Source of the DNA: Candidatus Sabulitectum sp.
Lineage (GTDB): Bacteria > Fermentibacterota > Fermentibacteria > Fermentibacterales > JCC-6
Length of the DNA: 58,946 nt
Direction: 5' to 3'
NCBI GenBank assembly: GCA_021107435.1
Contig: JAIOSV010000037.1
Span: 1 to 58,946, forward strand
In this document: in pieces, positions 17,500-26,072 of the stretch
Layout: the number at the start of each line of letters is the position of its first letter
Numbering within the stretch: the first letter of the stretch is position 1
Notes under the pieces: generated by a model
Databases searched by the model: none
What the model saw: the letters and a program-made list of their open reading frames with translations, nothing else
Told to the model about the DNA's origin: nothing
Program-made: the position numbers and the translations under genes

Positions 17500-18779
17500 T
17501 CTGCCATATTGAGGTTTACGGCTGCCAGATGAATGTTCATGACGGCGAGATTCTCTCCGGCATCCTCAAAGCCGCCGGTCACATTGTGGTCAAAAACGCA
17601 AAAATAGCTGAAGCTGTTTTTGTGGTCACCTGCGCCGTGCGTGAGCACGCGGAAACGAGAGCACTGGGAAGGGTTACTCATCTGGCGGGGATTCCGAAGC
17701 AAAAACCAGTAATGGTTCTCTGCGGCTGTGTAGCTCAGGAACACGGCGAGAAGCTTCTTAAAAAAATAAAGCTCCTTGATCTTGTTGTGGGTCCTGATTC
17801 CTATCACACTATCCCGGAACTGCTGCAGGAGCGTAGAAGGATAGCGGTTACAGATCAGGGTTCAGAAGATTACGAACAGGTCACAGCGGTAAGAGAGCAG
17901 TTTCCCCGATCATTTGTGACGGTGATGCGCGGCTGTAATAACTTTTGTACCTATTGTATCGTACCATATGTTCGGGGTAGAGAGCGCAGCCGACCGGCAG
18001 AACTAATTCTAAAAGAGGTTGAGGGTCTGGTTGAAGCGGGGTACGGTGAAATCACCCTGCTGGGACAGAATGTTAATTCATACACCCATGACAGCGTGAA
18101 TTTCCCTAAACTTCTTGAAATGGTCTCCACACTGGCTGGAAACAGGTGCCGGGTAAGATTTGTAACAAGTCATCCCCGTGATCTAACAGATGAACTTGCA
18201 TCAGTAATGGCTTCAAGAGATAATGTTTGCAATCAATTTCATCTTCCTGCCCAATCGGGCAGCGACAGGGTTCTTAAAGCAATGAGAAGGGGTTATACCC
18301 GCAAAGGGTATCTGGAGAAAGTGGCGATGCTGAAGAAGTTGATGCCTGATATTGTGCTTTCAACAGATATGATAGCCGGATTCCCCGGAGAAACACTTGA
18401 AGAATTCGAAGACAGTGTTTCCCTTTTGAAAGAAGTCAGGTACGACTACGCTTTTCTCTTCAGGTACAGCGAGCGTGAAGAGACAGCAGCATTGAATATT
18501 TCTCCTGCGGTACCTGTGAAGGAAAGGCTCAGAAGGCTTTCTATACTACAGGATCTTCAAGCGAAAATTACCCTGGAGAAATCAAAAGAAATCATTGACA
18601 GAGAGATGACAGTTCTGGTTACAGGCCCGGCAAGGCGGACAGGACAGATGGCTTCAAGAACCATGGGCAACAGGCTGGTTATTCTTGAATCACTTGATTT
18701 TACTCCCGGAGAATTAGTTCCGGTCAGGATAGTAAAGGCCGACGGATATACACACTTCGGGAAGCCTCTGACAATTTGA
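17496..18779 (+). CDS. miaB: tRNA methylthiotransferase MiaB
   Basis: 427 residues. Radical SAM enzyme that adds a 2-methylthio group to N6-isopentenyladenosine at tRNA position 37. The UPF0004 domain has cluster-binding Cys10 (YGCQMN), Cys46 (TCAVRE) and Cys78 (CGCVAQ). The radical SAM motif Cys147-x3-Cys151-x2-Cys154 lies in RGCNNFCTYC, followed by IVPYVRGRERSRP, typical of MiaB rather than MtaB or RimO. A C-terminal TRAM domain begins around residue 365. The GTG start at 17496 overlaps the previous stop by four bases, so the gene is coupled to the lipid-kinase gene. Confidence 0.95.
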   Translation: MICHIEVYGCQMNVHDGEILSGILKAAGHIVVKNAKIAEAVFVVTCAVREHAETRALGRVTHLAGIPKQKPVMVLCGCVAQEHGEKLLKKIKLLDLVVGPDSYHTIPELLQERRRIAVTDQGSEDYEQVTAVREQFPRSFVTVMRGCNNFCTYCIVPYVRGRERSRPAELILKEVEGLVEAGYGEITLLGQNVNSYTHDSVNFPKLLEMVSTLAGNRCRVRFVTSHPRDLTDELASVMASRDNVCNQFHLPAQSGSDRVLKAMRRGYTRKGYLEKVAMLKKLMPDIVLSTDMIAGFPGETLEEFEDSVSLLKEVRYDYAFLFRYSEREETAALNISPAVPVKERLRRLSILQDLQAKITLEKSKEIIDREMTVLVTGPARRTGQMASRTMGNRLVILESLDFTPGELVPVRIVKADGYTHFGKPLTI

Positions 18780-19104
18780 GAGAAATATGACCAATTTCAA
18801 TTGGAATCATTATGATTACTGTTTCAGATACGGCACTTCTTTCCACTTAGACACTGGATGTTCTAATGTGATATGTTTGGGCTGGACAGCTCTAACTAAT
18901 GGAACTGAACAGTGAAAATACCTGCTATACACTGGCTCATAACAAAACAGTTTACACTAACTTATGGATTCAATCAATGCAATCGCACGTCCCCGTGTTG
19001 GTGATATGAGTAAGTTTATGAGCTATCTGCAGACCAAGGTAGATAAGAAGCTTGAATTGCCGCCACTTAATGAAACTATTGAGAATCCGATTGAGGACTG
19101 AGAA
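18780..19104. other. Gap before dam holding one short frame
   Basis: Between miaB and the methylase there is AT-richer sequence with a short palindrome (CCAATTTCAATTGG at 18791-18804). No terminator with a T-run and no clear promoter were seen. The only coding candidate is the 45-codon frame at 18964-19101. Confidence 0.4.
18964..19101 (+). CDS. Possible 45-residue protein upstream of dam
   Basis: An ATG-initiated frame of 45 codons starts one codon after an in-frame TAA and ends three bases before the TTG start of the methylase gene. The product is MDSINAIARPRVGDMSKF, then a helical basic stretch (YLQTKVDKKLELPPL) and an acidic end (NETIENPIED). No ribosome-binding site is obvious. The close fit to the dam start suggests a small partner gene, or the remnant of a lost restriction gene. 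No family recognised. Confidence 0.35.
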   Translation: MDSINAIARPRVGDMSKFMSYLQTKVDKKLELPPLNETIENPIED

Positions 19105-20067
19105 TTGAAAACAGAACAGTATTCCCTGTTCGGAGATGTTATACGCACTGAATACAAAGCAGTGAATGTTGCTTCTGTTCCGCAACGCAGTTTGTTCAGG
19201 TATCCCGGCGGCAAAACCTGGTTTGTTCCTCGACTGAGAGAATGGCTGAAGTCTCAAATAGATAGACCAGTCATTTTTATTGAACCATTTGCAGGTGGAG
19301 GAATTGCTTCCTTAACCGCTGTTTGTGAAAACCTGGTTAGTTCAGCTTTGCTGATAGAATTAGATGAAGATGTGGCAGCAGTCTGGGAAGTAGTAACTTC
19401 TGGAGATGGAGGTTGGCTGGTTGATAGAATTCTTTCCTTTAATATGAATTACGGGAATGCTGCAACTGTAATAAGTGACAACCCGAAATCTTTGCGTGAG
19501 CGGGCTTTCAGAACAATAGTAAAGAATCGTTGCACTCATGGTGGGATTCTGGCAGCAGGTGCCGGGTTTTTGAAAAAAGGAGAATCAGGCAGGGGTGTTC
19601 TTTCCAGATGGTATCCTGAGACTCTCGCAAGGCGAATAAAGGCAATGCATTTGGTTCACAGCAAGCTGGAATTCAGACATTCTGATGGCTATGGTGTGCT
19701 TGATGAATACAAGGATGATAAAGATGCTGTATTCTTTATTGATCCACCATACACTGCCGGTGGAAAAAAAGCAGGGAAAAGACTGTACACGCATAATGAA
19801 GTCGACCACGAATTACTATTTCAGAAGTGTACAGGTCTTAGTGGTGACTTCATTATGACATATGACAACTGTGATGAAGTTCAGGATTTAACAGTCAGGT
19901 ATGGTTTGCAGGCAAAACCAATTCCAATGAAGAACACACACCATGCTGAAATGACTGAACTGGTGATTGGAAGAAATCTGGATTGGACGGAAGGTATAAA
20001 CAGAGTGCTGGAACAGCGGGCTCAGTACAAAAGGGCAAAAGCCTCAGAAACTTGTTACGATAAATAG
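19105..20067 (+). CDS. DNA adenine methylase, D12/Dam class
   Basis: 320 residues starting at TTG. N6-adenine methyltransferase of the alpha (D12) class: RYPGGK at 32-37, SAM-binding FIEPFAGGG at 58-66, and catalytic DPPY at 213-216, followed by a basic loop TAGGKKAGKRLYTHNE. It methylates adenine in a short DNA target that cannot be read from the sequence. No restriction endonuclease gene is adjacent, so it is either an orphan methylase (epigenetic or protective) or the survivor of a restriction-modification pair. More AT-rich than neighbours, which hints at transfer. Confidence 0.9.
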   Translation: MKTEQYSLFGDVIRTEYKAVNVASVPQRSLFRYPGGKTWFVPRLREWLKSQIDRPVIFIEPFAGGGIASLTAVCENLVSSALLIELDEDVAAVWEVVTSGDGGWLVDRILSFNMNYGNAATVISDNPKSLRERAFRTIVKNRCTHGGILAAGAGFLKKGESGRGVLSRWYPETLARRIKAMHLVHSKLEFRHSDGYGVLDEYKDDKDAVFFIDPPYTAGGKKAGKRLYTHNEVDHELLFQKCTGLSGDFIMTYDNCDEVQDLTVRYGLQAKPIPMKNTHHAEMTELVIGRNLDWTEGINRVLEQRAQYKRAKASETCYDK

Positions 20068-20093
20068 ACAAACTGCTGCACCTTGAGAAACAA

Positions 20094-20285
20094 CTACCCA
20101 TCTATCTCCGTAAGCATCTCTGATACTGATTTTTCTGTTTTCTTAAGCCGTTCCCGGAGTGTTTTTATCAGAAGTCCTGCTCTCTGAACCTTTTCCTCAA
20201 GTTCATCAACAGGGCAGTCATTCCGACCTACGGAATCAACAATTTCCTGGAGCTCTGCAAGCATTTGCGAGTAGGTCTCAGTCAT
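20094..20285 (-). CDS. xseB: Exodeoxyribonuclease VII small subunit
   Basis: 63 residues, normal for XseB, with the characteristic helical hairpin (YSQMLAELQEIVDSVGRND, DELEEKVQRAGLLIKTLRERL). It forms a complex with several copies per XseA and is needed for nuclease activity on single-stranded DNA. It overlaps the 3' end of xseA by eight bases, so the two are co-translated. Confidence 0.93.
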   Translation of the reverse strand: MTETYSQMLAELQEIVDSVGRNDCPVDELEEKVQRAGLLIKTLRERLKKTEKSVSEMLTEIDG

Positions 20286-21543
20286 TTTTCCTCTCCTTCA
20301 CAATGGCTGCGAGTGAGCCTCTGTTCATGGATATATGTATTGTCTGTCCTTCTGATATTGAATCAACACTACGGATGGGGATGCCGTTCTCGTTCCGGAC
20401 AACAGCCCAGCCCAGTTTAAGCATTTTCCCGGGGTCCCGCATCTCTACCTGTTTTTCCGCTTCTGCGATCATCGAGTCCATCTTGTGGAGTTTTGATGTA
20501 ACTGCGAGATTGAGTTTCGAAGCCAGTTTTTGAAGGACTTCTGTTTTTCTGGACGGGAGAGAGGCGAGATGAAGGGTCAGATTACCCGTCATGTTCTTAA
20601 TTCTGAGATTCTCCATCTGAATCCGTGGAGAAACACTTGAAACGAGCGATTGACTTAGAGTCGAGACTCTATCATCAAATCTCGCCACCGTGTCTACGAG
20701 GAGAGATGCAGCATGGGTAGGGGTTTTTGCTCTGGTGTGTGCGGCATGATCCGGGAGTGTAGTGTCAATTTCGTGGCCGATGCCGGATATGACCGGCCAG
20801 GGAAGCTGGGCAATTGTTCTGGCAATTTTCTCATCGTTGAACCAGGCCAGATCAATTACAGAGCCGCCGCCCCTTGTGAGAACCACAGCGTCCAGAGAAT
20901 CACAGGCAGGGTTCATCATCAATTTGTTGAAAGCCATGCAAACGGAATCAGATGTAGAAGAGCCCTGCATACTGCTCCACGCTGCATGTACCCTGAACGG
21001 GTAACCTGACTCGTCCAGTGTTTTTACAAAGTCTTTTTCAGCTGCTGAGTCCTTTGAGGTGATCAGGCCAATATTGAGAGGAAGTTCTGCCAGAGTAAGT
21101 GTACCGTTTTCCCCTAGAACGCCTTCCACAGAAAGTTTTGCTATCAGTCTTTGTAGGTGAATGGCTGCTGAATCTCCTGTGAAATCCGCGTCAAAGCCCT
21201 TCATGATGAGCTGAAAACGACCTGATCGATCCCAGAAACTCACAGAAGCGAGAATTCTAACCTCTGTATCATTTTCCATCTGAAACAGTTTTGCCTGTCT
21301 GCCGATCTCCAGTGAGATCCTTGAGCGATCCCCTGCAAAAAGAGCGCAGTCCACCACAGCCGGGGATTGCTCTCCGGGGTTTGAAGGATCAGCAAGCTGG
21401 AAGTAGGTATGACCTCTTCCTGAAACTCTTCTCAGACCTGTAACTACTCCGCGGATCCATACCGGTTCAGGAAATCCGGATTGCAGAACCATCTTTACAG
21501 TTTGGTTCAACTGAAGAACAGTGAGATCAGAGGCTGGAATCAT
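20278..21543 (-). CDS. xseA: Exodeoxyribonuclease VII large subunit
   Basis: 421 residues from the ATG at 21543; the longer open frame to 21627 reads through the upstream gene and lacks protein character. An N-terminal OB fold (LTVLQLNQTVKMVLQSGFPEPVWIRG, GHTYFQLADPS) binds single-stranded DNA. The catalytic core includes AVVLTRGGGSVIDLAWFNDEKIARTIAQLPWPVISGIGHEIDTTLPDHAAHTRAKTPTHAA-type motifs, here seen as TRGGGS, GIGHEID and RAKTPTHAA. A coiled-coil C-terminus (about 285-385) binds XseB. It starts in a TGATG overlap with the exported-protein gene, an unusual upstream partner. Confidence 0.94.
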   Translation of the reverse strand: MIPASDLTVLQLNQTVKMVLQSGFPEPVWIRGVVTGLRRVSGRGHTYFQLADPSNPGEQSPAVVDCALFAGDRSRISLEIGRQAKLFQMENDTEVRILASVSFWDRSGRFQLIMKGFDADFTGDSAAIHLQRLIAKLSVEGVLGENGTLTLAELPLNIGLITSKDSAAEKDFVKTLDESGYPFRVHAAWSSMQGSSTSDSVCMAFNKLMMNPACDSLDAVVLTRGGGSVIDLAWFNDEKIARTIAQLPWPVISGIGHEIDTTLPDHAAHTRAKTPTHAASLLVDTVARFDDRVSTLSQSLVSSVSPRIQMENLRIKNMTGNLTLHLASLPSRKTEVLQKLASKLNLAVTSKLHKMDSMIAEAEKQVEMRDPGKMLKLGWAVVRNENGIPIRSVDSISEGQTIHISMNRGSLAAIVKERKND

Positions 21544-21917
21544 CAGTGTATCTTTAAAGAGAACACTCCACCATTTCCGCCGGCATCGTGGACAACAACA
21601 TAGACAAGGCCGGAGTTTTGAGTACACAGGGTTACAGATTCACTCCCTGCTTCCAGACCGCTGACAATAGCAAATTCCAATGCATACAAAAAGTCTTCAC
21701 CATAGGGAAGATTCATGAAATGGTCAAAGTCCATTTCGCATGAAGCAGTTGTAAGATCGAAATTGGTCTGACCATCCAAAGATTCCAGAATGACCCAGTA
21801 TGCAGTTCCATCATCAAGAGAAACTGTGTAAACCGCAGTAGCTCCCCGATCCATGGTATCAGTTACATCCAGCAGGGGAGAAGAGGCTGTCAGTAAAAGC
21901 AGAATTGTACAAATCAT
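21543..21917 (-). CDS. Exported PPC-like beta protein
   Basis: 124 residues with a signal peptide (MICTILLLLTASSP). The body resembles a bacterial pre-peptidase C-terminal (PPC) beta-sandwich: AVYTVSLDDGTAYWVILESLDGQTNFDL early and GLVYVVVHDAGGNGGVFSLKI late, though the match is by pattern only. Two cysteines (in TASCEMD and TLCTQN) could form a disulfide. It is coupled to xseA by a TGATG junction although the two products have no obvious shared function. Confidence 0.65.
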   Translation of the reverse strand: MICTILLLLTASSPLLDVTDTMDRGATAVYTVSLDDGTAYWVILESLDGQTNFDLTTASCEMDFDHFMNLPYGEDFLYALEFAIVSGLEAGSESVTLCTQNSGLVYVVVHDAGGNGGVFSLKIH

Positions 21918-22374
21918 ATATTTTTCTCCATTCGGTACAACACAAAAATGATGAAGAGGGACCCAATAGTCAACCGCAATGATTCTCTACATGGCAAATC
22001 ATTCTGCCCATGAATAGTAAGTGACCATTACATGGTGAAATACTACGCCATTGTTTGTGACTTGAGTGCGGCATCCCAAATAATGCAGCTGTATTCCCAC
22101 GACAGAAAACATGACGGTTTATTGCTCAATTAAAATCTAAATAGAGTCATGCTTCAAGCTATTCAGTGTTCTTTTGCGGCAGCGGAGTAACCGGTGAGCG
22201 TCGGAAGGAGGGAATGTTTCAGGGTTGAACGCGGACTAGTGGAGCGTGCTGTATTTCGCCACTGGAAGAGACTATAGTGATATCCCTATGACTTGTTTGA
22301 GCCCTCTGTGGGGGGTTCCCATCGGCTGGTATTTAGTGTATTATCAGCAATCAACAGCAGAAAGGAACAGTTAC
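21918..22374. other. Divergent intergenic region before the nucleoside kinase
   Basis: About 450 bases between the exported protein (minus) and the kinase (plus). It holds an isolated AAGGAGGG at about 22205-22212 with only a five-codon frame behind it. The kinase frame is open back to 22246, but those 43 codons have no ribosome-binding site and odd composition. A long leader is possible, but I recognise no riboswitch class. Confidence 0.35.
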
Positions 22375-23940
22375 ATGGGAGCAGATACCCTTGGCAGAAG
22401 AACCTCAATTGCAGTCAGAGACGCTTCAGGATTGATAGTTCCACTTGAATCTTCTAAGGGAGAGATCATACATCCCTGGGTATCAGAGGGAAGAGAAGTT
22501 TACCGCAGAGGCTTGATTCTTGCGCTTGATCTTGCGGTGAAGAGGTCCTTTCCAGAGCGGAAGTTATGGGTGGAGCATTCAATATCTCTTGGATACAGAT
22601 GCAGAATTGATGGTATGGAGACGGGCACGGAAACCGAGGTTTGTGCGATATTGGACAAGGAGCTTCACAAAATTGCTGAAGAGGTTCTTCCGATACGATT
22701 CTCCAAGTTGTCTTCCGGAGAAGCATTAAATCTTGTGGGTGAACATTCTCTTCTTCCGAGATGGCACATGGGGAAAGATATTTATTGCGCAAATGTACTT
22801 GAGGATTCGTGGGCGTTTGCCATGGGTCCCACTGTTCCGGATACATCATGGTTGACAGTCTGGGAGCTTCGCCCTTTAAGAGGAGGCTTTCTTCTGAGAT
22901 TTCCGGGAAGCAAATCATGGCCTGAGATTGTACCATGGGCTGAGAGTCCGACCCTGTCAAAGGAGCTGGATCTTGAGGAGAAGCACATCTCAAGAATGAA
23001 GGTTCATACTGTAGACATGCTCAACAGGCGAATACGGGAGGACGGTGGAAGACAAGTGGTAATGATGAGCCACTTCTACCAGAACAGAAGGCTTGTTCAG
23101 ATAGTGAGCAGACTGGGAGATGAATTTCCCGCGAAGAGGATAGTCATGGTTGCGGGGCCATCGTGCAGCGGGAAGACCACTTTTACAAGAATGTTGTCCA
23201 CTTATCTCAGAGCGGAGGGGTTTTCTACCAGGATGATAAGTGTGGACAATTATTTCAGAAACCGTTCGGAGACACCTAAAAACAAAGACGGCAGTTATGA
23301 TTTTGAGTGCATAGGAGCCTTGAATACAGAACTCTTCGGAGAGCATGTGAAAAGCCTGGTGGATGGAGAAACGGTGAAACTTCCGGTTTTCGATTTCCAT
23401 ACCGGAGAAAGAGAAGACAATGTAACTCCCATGACGCTCGGTAAGGATGAGTTCCTGCTCATTGAAGGAATTCACGGACTCAATGACAGCTTGACGCCTG
23501 GAGTGGAAACGTCAAGCAAATTCAAAATATACATCAGCGCGCTAACCACTCTGAATATAGACAGGCTGACAAGGATGTCCACATCAGACGGCAGACTCAT
23601 GAGAAGGATCGTAAGAGACAGTTTCAGGAGGGGTTATTCCGCTACAGACACTATTCTGGGCTGGCCAAGCGTCAAACGCGGCGAGCGAATGAATATCTTT
23701 CCCTATCAGGAGCAGGCGGATATGATGTTCAACTCTGCTCTTCCTTATGAGCTTCCCGTATTGAAGCCCTATCTGGTTTCCCTGCTTGAGGATGTTGAAG
23801 AAGGTTCCGAAGCGTTTAACGACGCAGACAGACTGCTGAGGCTTCTTGACTGCGTAGAACCCATCAGCGAGGGCGTTGTACCCAGATTGAGTATCCTGAG
23901 AGAATTTATAGATGGCCTGTTGCTTGATTGGAGTGAATGA
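22375..23940 (+). CDS. Nucleoside kinase with ThrRS-like N-terminal domain
   Basis: 521 residues from the ATG at 22375, which has AAAGGAA upstream; a longer frame from GTG 22246 is less likely. The N-terminal part is related to the TGS and editing-type region of threonyl-tRNA synthetase (RRGLILALDLAVKR, WVEHSISLGYRC, ending WELRPLRGGFLLRFP). The C-terminal half is a uridine-kinase/phosphoribulokinase P-loop kinase: Walker A GPSCSGKTT at 261-269, ISVDNYF, YDFECIGALN, LIEGIHGLND and RLMRRIVRDSFRRG. Relatives are annotated nucleoside kinases; likely substrates are uridine and cytidine. The start of the peptidase gene overlaps its stop. Confidence 0.88.
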   Translation: MGADTLGRRTSIAVRDASGLIVPLESSKGEIIHPWVSEGREVYRRGLILALDLAVKRSFPERKLWVEHSISLGYRCRIDGMETGTETEVCAILDKELHKIAEEVLPIRFSKLSSGEALNLVGEHSLLPRWHMGKDIYCANVLEDSWAFAMGPTVPDTSWLTVWELRPLRGGFLLRFPGSKSWPEIVPWAESPTLSKELDLEEKHISRMKVHTVDMLNRRIREDGGRQVVMMSHFYQNRRLVQIVSRLGDEFPAKRIVMVAGPSCSGKTTFTRMLSTYLRAEGFSTRMISVDNYFRNRSETPKNKDGSYDFECIGALNTELFGEHVKSLVDGETVKLPVFDFHTGEREDNVTPMTLGKDEFLLIEGIHGLNDSLTPGVETSSKFKIYISALTTLNIDRLTRMSTSDGRLMRRIVRDSFRRGYSATDTILGWPSVKRGERMNIFPYQEQADMMFNSALPYELPVLKPYLVSLLEDVEEGSEAFNDADRLLRLLDCVEPISEGVVPRLSILREFIDGLLLDWSE

Positions 23941-25826
23941 TGCAGATACTGATGATTCTTTTTGCGATGTACAGTCCCAGATTCAGTCCGATGGTTCTTA
24001 CAAGACCTCTGACTCCAGGTGTTCAACCCCTCTATCAGCAGTTTGAGCTTGAGCCAGTTGATGTGCTTCACTACGATCTGTCTATAAGCATAGACCGTGA
24101 GAACGAGACCATTGACGCAACGGCTGAAGTAACGCTTATGCCCACTGAAGAGAATCTCACGGATTTCAAATTGTATCTGAAAGCCCTCACCGTTTCTCAG
24201 ATTACAGGAGCATCTTCATTCAGTCAGGATGGCGATTCGCTTTTCATCACCCTTCCAGTGCCGGCCTCAACTGCTGATACCGTGGATCTGGTCATCAATT
24301 ACTCCGGGGCTCCGGCGGAGGAATCATGGGGAGGATTTCACTTCCATCCCTATGTCACATATCACATGGGTGTGGGTTTCATAACAGACCCGTCGATGGG
24401 CAAGTACATGTTCCCCTGTCATGACAGACCTGCGGACAAGGCTGCTTATGACTTCCACATTACTGTTCCAGACACGCTTTATGCAGTGGCCAACGGCGAT
24501 TCAGCAGGTGTTACTGACAACATGAACGGAACCCTCACCTACCACTGGACACTGGCTCAGCCCATGTCTACATACCTGGCTGCGATCAGCGTTGCCGATT
24601 ACGCGGTTCTTCACGATTCCACTGATTCCAGAATATTCTATTATGTCTATTCCTGGGATGTTGAAGATGCCCTCGGGTCATTTGTGAATGTTGATTTGAT
24701 GATGGCCAACTATGAGAGCGTTTATTCTCCTTACCCGTGGGATTGCAAATTCAGTTATGTCCAGACTCCCAAGGGTGATATGGAGCATCTCTCTCAGGTG
24801 TACCACTTTGCAGCTGCAATAAACGGCAACACCTACTATGACTGGCTTCTTGCGCACGAGATGTCACACATGTGGTGGGGCAATTGCGTGACTGAACAGT
24901 TCTGGACAGAAGTGTGGTTGTCAGAAAGTTTCGCCACATTCAGCGAAGCTATCTGGATGGAAACCTACGGTCCGGAAGAATATCTTGACTACATAATAAA
25001 CAACATAATGAAGCCTTACCTGAACAGCGGAGAGTTGTTTCCTATAATTGATCCTCAGACTCCGGCAGAACTCTGGAGCAACACAACCTATGAAAAGGGT
25101 GCTTCTGTTCTCTACATGCTCAGGCACATAATGGGAGATACCGCCTTCTTCAATGGTCTGAATACTTATTTTGATCAGCACAGCTATTCAACAGCAACAA
25201 CAGTTGACCTGATAGGTTACATGGAAGCGCAGTACGGAGATGATCTGGCCTGGTTCTTTGATCAGTGGGTCTACGGCCCCGGCTATCCCATTTATGACAT
25301 TACCAGTGACTGGGTGCAGCAGGGTTCTGACTGGCAGCTGGCCATAAACATGAACCAGATTCAGACCGTGGAGAATTTCTTCACAATGCCTGTGGAATTC
25401 CTTGTTGAGGGATCCGGCTCTGATTCCCTGATAACATTTATAAACGATTCACCGAATCAGGAAGAGATCTTCATTCTTCCGTTTGAGCCTGTATCGGTGG
25501 AATTTGATCCCTGCACTAAAATACTCAGTACAGCCGTGCTGGGAATAGAAGAACAGACTTACCCCCCCCGGGGAGGGGTGGGAACAATGTACCTTGGCCC
25601 CAATCCAGCCTCAGCAGCAACCACAATCAACTGGCAGGGTACAGAAGATATGTATCTGGAAGTAAGGGTCTACGATCTTTCCGGCAGGGTAGCGCAGAAC
25701 AGAACCCTGGAACCATCCTCAAGAACTCTTGACCTCGCGGATATTCCCGCAGGCACATATCTTGTTGATGCAGTTGCTCCCGGGAACATGAGGCAGACTG
25801 CCAGGCTTGTAGTACTGGGTAATTGA
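23937..25826 (+). CDS. Secreted M1 family metallopeptidase with C-terminal sorting domain
   Basis: 629 residues with a hydrophobic signal start (MMQILMILFAMYSP). The gluzincin zinc site is HEMSHMWWGN at 307-316 with the distal Glu in WLSESFATFSEAIW. The substrate-binding motif is GDMEH rather than the usual GAMEN, so N-terminal recognition may differ. After the catalytic and helical part, residues about 545-629 form a type IX-like sorting domain (YLGPNPASAATTINWQG, LEVRVYDLSGRVAQNRTL, DIPAGTYLVDAV). Aminopeptidase secreted to the surface or medium, fitting growth on proteins. An eight-C run at 25562-25569 lies in the linker without breaking the frame. Confidence 0.9.
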   Translation: MMQILMILFAMYSPRFSPMVLTRPLTPGVQPLYQQFELEPVDVLHYDLSISIDRENETIDATAEVTLMPTEENLTDFKLYLKALTVSQITGASSFSQDGDSLFITLPVPASTADTVDLVINYSGAPAEESWGGFHFHPYVTYHMGVGFITDPSMGKYMFPCHDRPADKAAYDFHITVPDTLYAVANGDSAGVTDNMNGTLTYHWTLAQPMSTYLAAISVADYAVLHDSTDSRIFYYVYSWDVEDALGSFVNVDLMMANYESVYSPYPWDCKFSYVQTPKGDMEHLSQVYHFAAAINGNTYYDWLLAHEMSHMWWGNCVTEQFWTEVWLSESFATFSEAIWMETYGPEEYLDYIINNIMKPYLNSGELFPIIDPQTPAELWSNTTYEKGASVLYMLRHIMGDTAFFNGLNTYFDQHSYSTATTVDLIGYMEAQYGDDLAWFFDQWVYGPGYPIYDITSDWVQQGSDWQLAINMNQIQTVENFFTMPVEFLVEGSGSDSLITFINDSPNQEEIFILPFEPVSVEFDPCTKILSTAVLGIEEQTYPPRGGVGTMYLGPNPASAATTINWQGTEDMYLEVRVYDLSGRVAQNRTLEPSSRTLDLADIPAGTYLVDAVAPGNMRQTARLVVLGN

Positions 25827-26031
25827 GGGACAGCACGGAGAGAGAAGATATTCTCAGATGACCGGAAAGTAACGCGAAGTAAGGAATCGCTTTCTTAGGC
25901 GGAAGAAGGATTGTACTTGAAAAGCTTTCGAAACCCGGAGATGACCCATCATATTTCTCAAAGAAGAAACTTTGAGCGGATGGGAAATGCAATTAATTTG
26001 CGCTGATACGGAGCAGAACTACTATTACGTT

Positions 26032-26047
26032 TGGCATCTTTTTTGCT
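26032..26047 (+). promoter_or_regulatory. Probable sigma-54 promoter of the pilin gene
   Basis: TGGCAT (26032-26037), five bases, then TTGCT (26043-26047) gives exact -24/-12 spacing, with GG and GC start points 12 bases apart as in the consensus TGGCAC-N5-TTGCW. Transcription would begin near 26057, leaving a very short leader containing the AGGAGG site. Pilin genes are sigma-54 dependent in several other bacteria. The activator gene is not in this window. Confidence 0.55.
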
Positions 26048-26062
26048 TGTAACAGTTACAAG
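26046..26062. promoter_or_regulatory. Palindrome between pilin promoter and ribosome-binding site
   Basis: CTTGTAAC, one base, GTTACAAG: a perfect 8-base inverted repeat covering the expected transcription start and touching the AAGGAGG site at 26060-26066. As DNA it could be an operator. As RNA only a small 6-base stem could form. Confidence 0.45.
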
Positions 26063-26072
26063 GAGGTCTGGT

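Noticed and set aside
25562..25569. C-run in the M1 peptidase as a frameshift site
   Set aside because: The sorting domain after the run stays in frame and matches its family, so the frame is intact.
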